From: Martinezella lusitana
GTDB lineage: Bacteria; Pseudomonadota; Alphaproteobacteria; Rhizobiales; Rhizobiaceae
Direction: 5' to 3'
Assembly (NCBI RefSeq): GCF_900094565.1
Contig: NZ_FMAF01000011.1
Span: forward strand, 115,837-179,836
DNA: 64,000 bases
Below the pieces are notes generated by a model. That model was not told where the DNA came from. It did no database searches and saw only the letters and a program-made list of their open reading frames with translations. Numbering within the stretch: position 1 is the first letter of the stretch; every line of letters starts with the position of its first letter. Position numbers and translations under genes: made by a program. Below are positions 1 to 8,329 of the stretch, piece after piece.

Positions 1-974
1 GGAACACATTCGTGGCAAAGCCCTCGGAGTTCACGTCTGCTTCGACCCTTGAGTTCGCAAAGCTCGTCGAGCAGGCTGGCTTTCCCGCGGGCGTCTTCAA
101 CGTCGTCACAGGGTTCGGCGCAGATGTCGGCGAGACGCTGACGACCCACAAGTACGTCGCCAAGATCGCTTTCACGGGAAGTGAAGGCACCGGGCGCAAG
201 ATCGGCGAGCTTGCAGCGCGCAACTTCAAGAAGGTTACGCTTGAACTCGGCGGCAAGAGCCCGCACATCGTCTTCGACGATGCGGAGATCGACAATGCCG
301 TCAACGGGGTGATCTCCGGCATCTTCGCTGCCACCGGACAGACATGTATTGCGGGCTCACGATTGCTCGTGCAGCGAAAGATCCACGACCAGTTTCTCGA
401 GAAGATCGTCAACCTCGCAAAAACGGCGAGAATGGGCGATCCGCTCTTGACGTCGACGCAGGTTGGCCCCGTGACGACGCCGCCGCAACTCGAGAAGATC
501 CTCGGCTATATCAACATCGCAAAAGGCGAAGGCGCCGAATGCGTTCTCGGTGGGGGGCGGCCGGACAATGCCGAGCTCTCCAGGGGCTGGTTCGTCGAAC
601 CTACGATTTTCTCCGGGGTCCGAAACGACATGCGCATCGCGCAGGAGGAGGTCTTCGGCCCGGTTCTGGCGGTCATCCCCTTCGACAGCGATGAGGAAGC
701 CGTGCATATTGCCAATGACACCAATTACGGGCTGGCCGCGGGCTTCTGGACCCAGGACATGCGTCGTATCCTGAAGGTTTCGGCCGCTATCCAGGCTGGC
801 ACCATCTGGGTCAACACTTACCGCGTCATCAGCTATATGTCGCCGCTGGGAGGCTACAAGCACTCCGGCATCGGTCGCGAGAATGGCATCGCCTCGATCC
901 AGAACTACATGCAGACGAAGAGCGTGATGATCTCGACCGCTGAAGACGTCGCCAACCCCTTCATCATGAGGTGA
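1..974 (+). CDS. Aldehyde dehydrogenase, 5' end cut off by the window
   Basis: NAD(P)-dependent aldehyde dehydrogenase of the ALDH superfamily. The frame is already open at base 3 and reads N-T-F-V-A-K-P-S-E before any start, so the GTG at 12 is an internal Val and roughly 160-170 N-terminal residues lie outside. Visible signatures are the LELGGKSP segment with the general-base Glu, GQTCIAGSR with the catalytic Cys, and the C-terminal SPLGGYKHSGIGRENG region of the oligomerisation domain. The stop is 3 bases before the next ATG, so it forms an operon with the sugar-acid kinase and aldolase. The substrate cannot be read from sequence; a semialdehyde or aldehyde made by the same pathway is plausible. 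Confidence 0.93.
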   Translation, partial: NTFVAKPSEFTSASTLEFAKLVEQAGFPAGVFNVVTGFGADVGETLTTHKYVAKIAFTGSEGTGRKIGELAARNFKKVTLELGGKSPHIVFDDAEIDNAVNGVISGIFAATGQTCIAGSRLLVQRKIHDQFLEKIVNLAKTARMGDPLLTSTQVGPVTTPPQLEKILGYINIAKGEGAECVLGGGRPDNAELSRGWFVEPTIFSGVRNDMRIAQEEVFGPVLAVIPFDSDEEAVHIANDTNYGLAAGFWTQDMRRILKVSAAIQAGTIWVNTYRVISYMSPLGGYKHSGIGRENGIASIQNYMQTKSVMISTAEDVANPFIMR

Positions 975-977
975 TTC

Positions 978-2252
978 ATGGTGGCCGCCGGAAAGTTGCT
1001 GGTCGGCTGCGTCGCCGACGATTTCACGGGAGCGACCGACGTCGCGAACATCTTCGCGCGCGCCGGCCTCAAAACGACGGTGCTGATCGGCGTTCCTGAA
1101 GACGACAGGGACATTGACGCCGACGTAATCGTTGTCGCCCTCAAGACTCGAACGACACCTCCGCAAATGGCGGTCGAGCAGTCCTTGGCCGCGCTGCGAT
1201 GGCTGCGTGGCTGTGGCGCGCAGAAGTACTACTTCAAGTACTGCTCGACGTTCGATTCCACGGCGAAGGGCAACATCGGCCCGGTCGCCGACGCGATGCT
1301 TGCGGAGCTTGGCCAATCCATAACGATCGCCTGCCCCGCCTTCCCTGCCAACGGCCGGACGGTTTACAAGGGCAACCTGTTCGTCGGCGACGTGCCGCTG
1401 GACGAGTCCGGCATGCGCAATCATCCGTTGACGCCGATAACAGACGCGAACCTGCTGCGGGTGCTCGGGCCGCAGTCGCGGGCCGAAATCACCGGATGCT
1501 ATTACGAGACGGTGAAGCAAGGGGCGTCCGCCATCGCCGAATGGGCCGCCCCCATTCACGGCGACGGCACGCGTATTGTCGTCATCGACGCCCTGGCTGA
1601 CGAGGACCTTGTCGAGATTGCCCAGGCATTCAAGGATCTCGTGCTGTTCACCGGTGCGTCGGGCCTGGCATATGGGCTGGCTCGTGTTCTTCTTGCCGGC
1701 GGGAACAGCCGCGACGCTGCCGTTACGACTGACTTGGAAGAAGGCTACAGAGCCGTCGTCTCCGGTAGCTGCTCGGTCGCAACCAACGGACAGGTAGAGG
1801 CGATGCTCGCAGACCACGAGGGTTTCCGCGTCGACCTCTCAAAGCTGGCGGACGGCGGCGATGTCGTCGGCGAGGCCGTCGAGTGGGCCTCGTCCCGTCT
1901 GGGCCGCAAGCCTGTTCTCATCTATGCGACGGCTCTGCCCGACGAGGTGAAGGAAAACCAACGCAAGTTGGGCGCCGCGCAGTCCGGCGAGATGGTCGAG
2001 GCCGCCCTCTCCTCAATCGCGCGAAGGCTCGTCGAGAAGGGTGTGAGCGATCTCATCGTCGCCGGCGGCGAGACGTCGGGAGCGGTGGTGAAGTCGCTCG
2101 GCGTCGACCAGCTCTCGATTGGCAACGAAATCGCCCCCGGAGTGCCGTGGGTACACGCAAAGAGCCAGGGGCGATCTCTGTCGCTCGCGTTGAAGTCCGG
2201 CAACTTCGGCGAACGGGACTTCTTCATGAACGCTTGGGACCGGCTACGATGA
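978..2252 (+). CDS. otnK: Four-carbon acid sugar kinase (3-oxo-tetronate kinase type)
   Basis: 424-residue kinase of the DUF1537/four-carbon acid sugar kinase family, which uses ATP to phosphorylate 3-oxo-tetronates for later decarboxylation by an OtnC-type aldolase. The N-terminal ADDFTGATD motif (about residues 14-22) is the family's substrate-binding signature, KYCSTFDSTAKGNIG matches the OtnK subgroup, and VAGGETSGA near residue 365 is the C-terminal nucleotide-binding loop. Full length for the family. It follows the aldehyde dehydrogenase by 3 bases and its TGA overlaps the ATG of the aldolase gene (ATGA), the expected otnK-otnC coupling. No OtnD dehydrogenase or OtnI isomerase is seen in the window. 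Confidence 0.87.
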   Translation: MVAAGKLLVGCVADDFTGATDVANIFARAGLKTTVLIGVPEDDRDIDADVIVVALKTRTTPPQMAVEQSLAALRWLRGCGAQKYYFKYCSTFDSTAKGNIGPVADAMLAELGQSITIACPAFPANGRTVYKGNLFVGDVPLDESGMRNHPLTPITDANLLRVLGPQSRAEITGCYYETVKQGASAIAEWAAPIHGDGTRIVVIDALADEDLVEIAQAFKDLVLFTGASGLAYGLARVLLAGGNSRDAAVTTDLEEGYRAVVSGSCSVATNGQVEAMLADHEGFRVDLSKLADGGDVVGEAVEWASSRLGRKPVLIYATALPDEVKENQRKLGAAQSGEMVEAALSSIARRLVEKGVSDLIVAGGETSGAVVKSLGVDQLSIGNEIAPGVPWVHAKSQGRSLSLALKSGNFGERDFFMNAWDRLR

Positions 2253-2896
2253 TAGGCTCCATATCTGAAGAGACGAAGGTCCGCGACGAGATAGTCGAGG
2301 TCGGTCGCTCGCTCTTCGACCGCGGGCTGACCGCAGGATCGACCGGCAACATCAGCGTCCGTCTGTCGGACGGTCGAATTTTGATGACGCCCACCAACGC
2401 TTCGCTGGGCGTGCTCGATCCAGCACGGCTGTCCTGCTTTTCGGCGGAAGGCGTGCATGTCGGAGGTGACAAGCCCACCAAGGAGGCGTTCCTCCACAAG
2501 TGCATGTATTGCGGTAAGGACAATCGCCGAGCCGTCGTCCACCTGCATTCAACCTATTCGGTTGCCGTCAGCTTGTTGAAGCAGGTCAACGAGCGCGACG
2601 TTCTGCCGCCCCTGACCGCCTACTATGTCATGCGTATCGGTTTCCTGCCGCTCGTGCCGTATTTTCCTCCCGGAGACGAAGCGCTGGCGGCGGCGGTGGG
2701 AGCCGCCGCCGCGAACCATCATGCGGTGTTGATGGCAAACCATGGACCTGTCGTCGCGGGCAAGTCCCTAAAGGACGCCCAGTACGCGACAGAGGAGTTG
2801 GAGGAAACGGCGAAGCTCTTCTTGCTCTTGCAGAACCACGAGGTCCGGCCGCTCACCGCCGAGGAAAGGGCCACCTTGATCAATCTCTCGAGGTGA
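2249..2896 (+). CDS. otnC: Class II aldolase family protein (3-oxo-tetronate 4-phosphate decarboxylase type)
   Basis: 215-residue member of the class II aldolase/adducin family. The family uses a zinc ion held by His residues; HLHSTY near residue 95, the Glu/His in TKEAFLH and ANHGPVV provide the expected ligands, and STGNISVR near residue 30 is the phosphate-binding signature. I start it at ATG 2249, which overlaps the kinase stop codon as ATGA; the frame is open upstream but that stretch is only the kinase gene read in another frame. Coupling to otnK supports decarboxylation of 3-oxo-tetronate 4-phosphate to dihydroxyacetone phosphate. Assignment rests on family plus neighbourhood. Confidence 0.86.
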   Translation: MIGSISEETKVRDEIVEVGRSLFDRGLTAGSTGNISVRLSDGRILMTPTNASLGVLDPARLSCFSAEGVHVGGDKPTKEAFLHKCMYCGKDNRRAVVHLHSTYSVAVSLLKQVNERDVLPPLTAYYVMRIGFLPLVPYFPPGDEALAAAVGAAAANHHAVLMANHGPVVAGKSLKDAQYATEELEETAKLFLLLQNHEVRPLTAEERATLINLSR

Positions 2897-2994
2897 CAAG
2901 AGCGCGTTACGAACCAGGAGGAACCCAGCGGGTCTGGGTGCCGTAACCTGCACTCTCGTTCGTGCCATTGTGCGGCCCGTAAAGGGGAAATGCC

Positions 2995-3828
2995 ATGAAA
3001 CTTCTGGTCACTGGAAGCAGCGGACGAATCGGGCGCGCGGCGATTGAACGCCTTCTCGAAGAGGGGCACGAGGTCATCGGAATCGACGAGGTGCCGTCAT
3101 CCGACATGAGGTGCCCGTTCGCCCGCGTCGATATGCGGGACTATGGCCAGGTCCTTGATGCGGTCGCCGATATCGAATCCGGGATTGATGGCATCGTCCA
3201 TCTTGCTGCGATAGTAGGCGCGAAAGTCGCTGCGAGCACGCACATATTTCACACCAATACCGCCATCAGCTACAATGTTTTCCAATCTGCAAGGATCGCG
3301 GGCATAAAGAACATTGTTTCTGCGAGCAGTGAGACCTTGCTGGGCGTCCCGTTTGACGATCCACCTGCCTATTTTCCGGTCGATGACAAGCTGACCTCGA
3401 AGCCTGAGAGTAGCTACGCGCTTTCCAAACTTGTAGACGAATCCGTCGCAGCCGAATTCTGCCGCTCGGATCCCGCGCTCAAAATGATCGGCCCGCGGTT
3501 TTCTTGGGTAAAAGAGCCCCACCAATATGATGCAATGAAAGCTTGCGAAGATAATCCCGGCGTTCAGAAATGGAACCTGTGGTCCTATGTTGACAGACGG
3601 GACTGTGCCCAGGCCATTTCGCTTGCGCTCAACGCAAGCCTCAATGGTTTCCATCACTTCGTGATAGCAGCAGATGATACCGTGTTGGCGCGGCCCACAC
3701 GTGCCCTTAGGGCTGCTTATTATCCCAATGTACCGCTACAAGGACAACGTGCTGAACATGGCAGTCTTGTCTCAAGCCTAGTGGCCCCGAGACGTTCTAT
3801 GATATCGCCCGAAGTACAGCTGGCGTGA
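2995..3828 (+). CDS. NAD-dependent epimerase/dehydratase, 3' end apparently frameshifted
   Basis: 277-residue extended short-chain dehydrogenase. The Rossmann motif TGSSGRIGR (residues 6-14) binds NAD and YALSK (Tyr-x-x-x-Lys, about residues 142-146) is the catalytic pair. The start follows an AAAGGGGAA ribosome binding site. The substrate is unknown; the position behind otnC suggests a sugar-acid dehydrogenase or epimerase. The last 15 or so residues do not look like the family. The next frame at 3788-3829 encodes R-D-V-L, a TGA at 3800, then Y-R-P-K-Y-S-W-R-D, very like the normal C-terminus (usually VLGYxPxxSWRD). One frameshift plus GGA-to-TGA would explain this, so the gene may be decaying or make a slightly altered tail. 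Confidence 0.8.
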   Translation: MKLLVTGSSGRIGRAAIERLLEEGHEVIGIDEVPSSDMRCPFARVDMRDYGQVLDAVADIESGIDGIVHLAAIVGAKVAASTHIFHTNTAISYNVFQSARIAGIKNIVSASSETLLGVPFDDPPAYFPVDDKLTSKPESSYALSKLVDESVAAEFCRSDPALKMIGPRFSWVKEPHQYDAMKACEDNPGVQKWNLWSYVDRRDCAQAISLALNASLNGFHHFVIAADDTVLARPTRALRAAYYPNVPLQGQRAEHGSLVSSLVAPRRSMISPEVQLA

Positions 3829-3959
3829 CATACCAGCGGGGGTCTCCTAGCTTCTTAGGCTGCTGTGACCTTTCAAAAGAAGGTCGAACGCGGATCAGCA
3901 GATTTATCATATCCGGGCGGGCTTCCAAGTTGCTTGCATTCGCTTCATAAGGTTCGCCG

Positions 3960-5270
3960 GTGTTTGCACTTCTGAAAATGGGGAACACAGACGTGATTTC
4001 GAAGGGTGCGGAAGAAGCAGCGTCGGCAACGACGTCTCCTTGTGTACACATCTCTCGTCCAACTGCTTTCAAACAGCAGACGGCAGACTTCAACTCCGAG
4101 CTTCACGCTCGACCGTCGATCTATTTCACCGGTCCGGCAATTGTTGAGCACGTTGCTTTCATGCCCATAGACGGTGTGATCAAGGAGTTCCACGACAGTC
4201 TCGAAGCTGATGGCACGATTTCGGTTAGAGTCGAAAGGCACACTGAATTCGTGACGGTTACGCGCGTCCGGAAACTTGACAGCGAGCCAGGGGGCTGGCC
4301 GGAATCTGACCTCCTTGAAAGTGATTTTGCCGAGCTCGCAGGATTGAACTCACCGCTGCTCGTTTGTCACGTCAGCATCCTTGTCCTCGGGAACCCTCCT
4401 GACAAGCTGGGACCGGTGCTGGAAACCTTCGGCTTCGGTGATACCGCCGCCTCATTGATCGGTGGGGGCGCGGCGCAGGTTTGCTCCGATTTTCGTGTTC
4501 GAGGGGACAATTCAAGTAGAATTATCCTGTTCAACAAGGACCTGAACGCACACCGACTGGGGCGCATGGTACGCCGCATCTTCGAGATCGAAACCTACAG
4601 ATCCATGGCGCTTCTCGGATTGCCGGAAGCGCGTCGTCTCGCCCCGCTTCTCGGCGGATATGACACGGAGTTGGTTCAACTGACCAATCGCAATCTTCGT
4701 ACGCCCGCACATCAGCACAAGCAATTGCTCGAGGAGATTACCGCTCTCTCATCCCATGTCATTTCGGCCACCGCCGAGACCAGAAACAGATTCGGCGCAA
4801 CCGCAGCCTACGCCAAGATCGTTGAGGAGAGGATCGCGCTTTTACGGGAAACGCACGTCGTCGGCTTTCAACGCTTCGGTACCTTCGTGGAGCGGCGGTT
4901 CAAGCCAGCGGTGCGTACCTGTGAAGCGACCGCCTTGAGGCTTGAGCAACTATCGAGGGCCGCGATGCACTTGCTCGACTTGTTGCAAACCCGAATTCAG
5001 GTCGAGATCGAATTCCAGAACGCGACACAGATCCAGGCCATGGCTGATCGCGCCGCGACGCAGGTCAAGATCCAGCGCGCGGTCGAAGGCTTTTCGATCA
5101 TTGCAATAAGCTACTATTTGTTGAGCTTGCTGAAGTTCGTGTATGAAACGGCAGACCACGCTGGGTTCCATTTCGATCCAATGATCATGCTCCTCGCTGT
5201 TCCGGTCGTTGTGGGATCTGTTGTGATCACTATTCTGCGCGTCAAGCATGCGCTGAAAGCAGAGAGCTAG
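3960..5270 (+). CDS. DUF3422 family membrane-anchored protein
   Basis: 436-residue protein with the family signature FNSELHARP near residue 45. The large N-terminal part looks soluble and is followed by a helical, probably coiled region (about 240-370). Two hydrophobic segments near the C-terminus (about 372-392 and 400-425) suggest anchoring in the inner membrane by a hairpin. The frame can start at GTG 3960 or ATG 3978; neither has a strong ribosome binding site. DUF3422 proteins have no established function. It stands alone between the epimerase and the chemoreceptor genes, so context adds nothing firm. Confidence 0.8.
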   Translation: MFALLKMGNTDVISKGAEEAASATTSPCVHISRPTAFKQQTADFNSELHARPSIYFTGPAIVEHVAFMPIDGVIKEFHDSLEADGTISVRVERHTEFVTVTRVRKLDSEPGGWPESDLLESDFAELAGLNSPLLVCHVSILVLGNPPDKLGPVLETFGFGDTAASLIGGGAAQVCSDFRVRGDNSSRIILFNKDLNAHRLGRMVRRIFEIETYRSMALLGLPEARRLAPLLGGYDTELVQLTNRNLRTPAHQHKQLLEEITALSSHVISATAETRNRFGATAAYAKIVEERIALLRETHVVGFQRFGTFVERRFKPAVRTCEATALRLEQLSRAAMHLLDLLQTRIQVEIEFQNATQIQAMADRAATQVKIQRAVEGFSIIAISYYLLSLLKFVYETADHAGFHFDPMIMLLAVPVVVGSVVITILRVKHALKAES

Positions 5271-5687
5271 CGGCGCGCAACCTCGCCTCAACAAGCTCGA
5301 TCAATCAAGCAGCTCTTGAGTATCTCCACGAGGCGGTTCAGCGGAGGCGGTCATCTCTTCTTCAGGTAATGGCTCGCTCGGGGACTGCGTTTTGAATCTA
5401 AGATTTGGCAGGCATTCTCGCCACCACGACGTCGGCGACAATCAATAATGCCAGAGACGACGCACTTTTAGCTTTGCCGAAAATTCCGATGGGAGCTTTG
5501 ATCCGGTTGATCGGCCTACGCAATAGCCGTCGTCGGCCAGAGCCTTGATCCGCTCGCCAGCCGGCTGAGGGTTCTTTCGATCGTATCCTGCATTGGCCTT
5601 TGCGCCCTTCAATTTCGGTTAAGGTATTACGTATAAGGTTATACCTCATACGGAGTTCAAAAGGTTTGCTCGGGCGGAGGGGAAATA
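5271..5687. other. Intergenic stretch without a recognisable gene
   Basis: About 417 bases between the DUF3422 gene and the chemoreceptor gene. A minus-strand open frame at 5398-5649 has no family resemblance I can name and no good ribosome binding site. The last 70 bases are AT-rich (around 5618-5660) and carry an imperfect inverted GGTAT/ATACC pair, which is where the chemoreceptor promoter would be expected. Confidence 0.4.
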
Positions 5688-7553
5688 ATGTGGAGGATTC
5701 GGAAATTTGGCGTGGCGATACGTTTGTCTATCGCATTCGGGTTGCTGTTGTGCGCAATGGGAGTTCTGTCTCTTTCGTCAATCAGCCAGGTCGACGAGAT
5801 CAACGGGAAGCTCAGCCTCATAAATGGCAGTAATAGCCAAAAATTTCGGAATGGCATCGATATGCTGGGCTCGGTCCGCGATCGAGCGGTAGCATTGCGC
5901 GACATCGTTTTGACTGACTCGAATACGGATCAAGCCACGACAATCGTGATGATGAGAAAGCTACAGGCATCCTACGCTTCCAACTTCGCGGAGTTGCAAA
6001 AGGCCGTTAATTCCGACGTCGCCAGCACCCCCGCAGAGCGTCGCCTCGCTGAGGGTCTGACGGCTTTTCAGAATGACGCCGAGCCTTTGATTGCCGACGT
6101 CACCAAGTTGACGCTCGACGGAAAAAGAGACGAGGCAAAGCCGCTGCTCTTAAATGAACTGAGACCCAAGTTGACGGCATGGATTGGTGCTCTGAACAAG
6201 TTGATCGATTACGAGCAAGCTCTAAACCAAGGCGTTGGTGGCAAAGTTAAAGCAGCTTCTGATGAATTTAAATTTCTGACGCTAGCTGCGCTCGGCATAG
6301 CTGCCTTGTTCGGAGTAACCGCGGCATCGCTCACTATCCGCTCCATCATCGTGCCTCTGGCGAAACTACAGCAGTCAGTCCTGCAAATGATCGCCGGCGA
6401 CATGGAAATTGACCAAATACTCGAGCGACGGAAGGATGAAATCGGTCAGCTCGCGCGGCAGATATCCGGCCTTAAGAATCATCTTTCAGAAAAAGCGGAG
6501 CGCGATGCGGTCGCCGAGCATCATCGACAGGATGCCGAGCGGCGGCGTTTGGAGAACGAAGGAGAGGAGCGCCAGCGGGCTGCCGAACAGACCAGTTCCG
6601 CCGTCGAACAAGTTGCCGATGCACTGAGGCAGTTATCGAAAGGCAACCTTCACATTCAGCTTGATCGGCCTTTCACGGGAGCTCTTGAGCCGCTCAGATT
6701 GGACTTCAATTCAGCGATTAGCCAGCTTCGCGATGCAATGTCCGAAGTAAACGACAATGCGCAGGCGATTGCTGCGGGGGCTGAAGAAATCCGTACTTCC
6801 TCGAACGAACTCGCGGTGAGAACGGAGCAGCAAGCTATAGTCGTCGAGCAAACGGCTTCTGTCCTCGCAGACATGACAAGGCAGGTGGTGGACGCAAGCC
6901 ATAAAGCTCACGCAGCAGGGATCCTCGTCGGCGAGACCAAGGAACATGCCGAGAGGTCAGGCACCATAATGCGCGAGACTATTGAGGCCATGACAAACAT
7001 TCGGTCTTCTTCGGTCGAAATAGGCAATATTATCGGTGTCATCGATGAAATCGCATCTCAGACAAACCTTTTGGCTTTGAACGCAGGCATTGAGGCGGCT
7101 CGGGCCGGGGAGACTGGCCGAGGGTTCGCGGTAGTAGCGCAGGAGGTCAGAGACCTGGCGCAAAGGTCTGCGGCGGCGGCGAAAGAAATCAAGTCTCTGA
7201 TCAAAATATCCAACCTGCATATCAATGATGGGGTCCAGCGTGTGCAACAGGCCGGCAACGCTTTGGGCCAAATCGTTGTTCAGGTGCAGAGCGTCAATCA
7301 GAACGTCGACGCCATTGCTCAGGTTTCTCGCGTCCAAGCCGACGGGCTCAAGGAAATCAATTTCTCAGTCGGTAAGATCGAATCAGCGACACAGCAGAAC
7401 ACAGCTATGGTGGAAGAGTCGACTGCTGCCGTGAACAATCTCGCGAAGGAGACCGCATCGCTTTTCGAGATGCTATCCAGGTTCCAAATTGCCGATGGGC
7501 CGGCAAAGACGAACCGCGCAGAGGAGCCAACGCTTTATCTAGTCGTGGCATAG
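5688..7553 (+). CDS. Methyl-accepting chemotaxis protein
   Basis: 621-residue transmembrane chemoreceptor. A first membrane segment (about residues 10-30) is followed by a helical four-helix-bundle type periplasmic sensor region (about 35-190) and a second membrane segment (about 195-218). A HAMP domain follows, then a second HAMP-like region near 305-355, then the cytoplasmic signalling hairpin. The hairpin tip EIASQTNLLALNAGIEAARAG is the CheA/CheW contact segment shared by these receptors. There is no C-terminal CheR pentapeptide (it ends LYLVVA). Its neighbours are a TRAP transporter and sugar-acid catabolic genes, so it may sense the same substrate; that is inference only. Confidence 0.93.
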   Translation: MWRIRKFGVAIRLSIAFGLLLCAMGVLSLSSISQVDEINGKLSLINGSNSQKFRNGIDMLGSVRDRAVALRDIVLTDSNTDQATTIVMMRKLQASYASNFAELQKAVNSDVASTPAERRLAEGLTAFQNDAEPLIADVTKLTLDGKRDEAKPLLLNELRPKLTAWIGALNKLIDYEQALNQGVGGKVKAASDEFKFLTLAALGIAALFGVTAASLTIRSIIVPLAKLQQSVLQMIAGDMEIDQILERRKDEIGQLARQISGLKNHLSEKAERDAVAEHHRQDAERRRLENEGEERQRAAEQTSSAVEQVADALRQLSKGNLHIQLDRPFTGALEPLRLDFNSAISQLRDAMSEVNDNAQAIAAGAEEIRTSSNELAVRTEQQAIVVEQTASVLADMTRQVVDASHKAHAAGILVGETKEHAERSGTIMRETIEAMTNIRSSSVEIGNIIGVIDEIASQTNLLALNAGIEAARAGETGRGFAVVAQEVRDLAQRSAAAAKEIKSLIKISNLHINDGVQRVQQAGNALGQIVVQVQSVNQNVDAIAQVSRVQADGLKEINFSVGKIESATQQNTAMVEESTAAVNNLAKETASLFEMLSRFQIADGPAKTNRAEEPTLYLVVA

Positions 7554-8329
7554 CAGAGCCGATGCAAAGCAGGACTTTCATTTTATGCCCGGTGTGATCT
7601 CCCTCCCCCAGAGGGACTAGCATCTGCCGAGGACCGAAACCCGACGACGCAGCAATCTACGGAGGGGAGATTGGCGGCGCTGGAAACTCAGAGGGCCGCT
7701 GACCTGCGGTAAGCGGCCGGAATTTTTGAGACGCCTTTTTATTAACCGGAAGGTCAATAAGGCGGCCCGGCGTTTTAAGCCGGCAAGGCACGTTCTCCAC
7801 TTAAGACGCGCCAGGTTCGCCGCTCTCGAAGGACTAGGGACGGAATAGGGACATCGAGCCGGCACAAGCGTTCGGTTGCCGTTTTCGGGAGTCGAGTTGC
7901 GACGGCGCGATGATAGGATGCGGCTTGCCCTGGTCGCCAAACAGGACTCGTCGGCTCCAAGATCTCCTAACATTTGTGCACACAAGGCAGTGGAACCTCG
8001 ATGTGGTCGAGGGCAATTCTCTGCGATCAATCCAGTGACCGATCGATGCCTCGACGGAGGCCGTACTCGTTGCCCTTCAAGACTCCACCAAACGGCAGAA
8101 AAAGTGCTTGCCATATTGGGTATGACATCATACCTTATACCTACGCGCAGAGGAGCACAGTGCGCGGAATTCGTGGGAACGCACTTTAGAGACCACTCCG
8201 GAAACCGATCGGGCTTTTCCGAGAGGAGCAGTGCGCCCGCGCGAGCGTGGGAGGACAGGTTTTGAGAAATACCCGACTGCGTTGCATCCGCACGCAAACG
8301 ATCAGGCCTTACCTAATGGGGAGGCCACT
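7554..8329. other. Long intergenic region ahead of the TRAP transporter
   Basis: About 776 bases with no gene I can support. Open frames on both strands here (7617-8297 minus, 7876-8265 plus) lack family signatures and ribosome binding sites. The only clear element is the GGTATGA-CA-TCATACC palindrome listed separately at 8119-8134. The remainder may be decayed sequence. Confidence 0.45.
8119..8134. promoter_or_regulatory. Candidate operator upstream of the TRAP transporter
   Basis: Perfect inverted repeat with 7-base arms GGTATGA and TCATACC around a 2-base centre, 196 bases before the transporter start codon. GntR-family (FCD subgroup) regulators of sugar-acid and TRAP operons typically bind short palindromes of this general shape. 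No GntR gene is visible in the window, so the regulator would be encoded elsewhere. Confidence 0.45.

Noticed and set aside
357..1817. 486-residue open frame on the minus strand
   Set aside because: It is antisense to the aldehyde dehydrogenase and otnK genes, which have clear motifs; long antisense frames are common in G/C-rich DNA.
5398..5649. 83-residue minus-strand open frame between DUF3422 and the chemoreceptor genes
   Set aside because: No ribosome binding site or family resemblance; other frames of the same stretch look equally (un)convincing.
8231..8329. 33-residue N-terminal extension of the DctQM protein
   Set aside because: GTG start without ribosome binding site; the residues are not DctQ-like, and ATG 8330 has GGGGAGG upstream.
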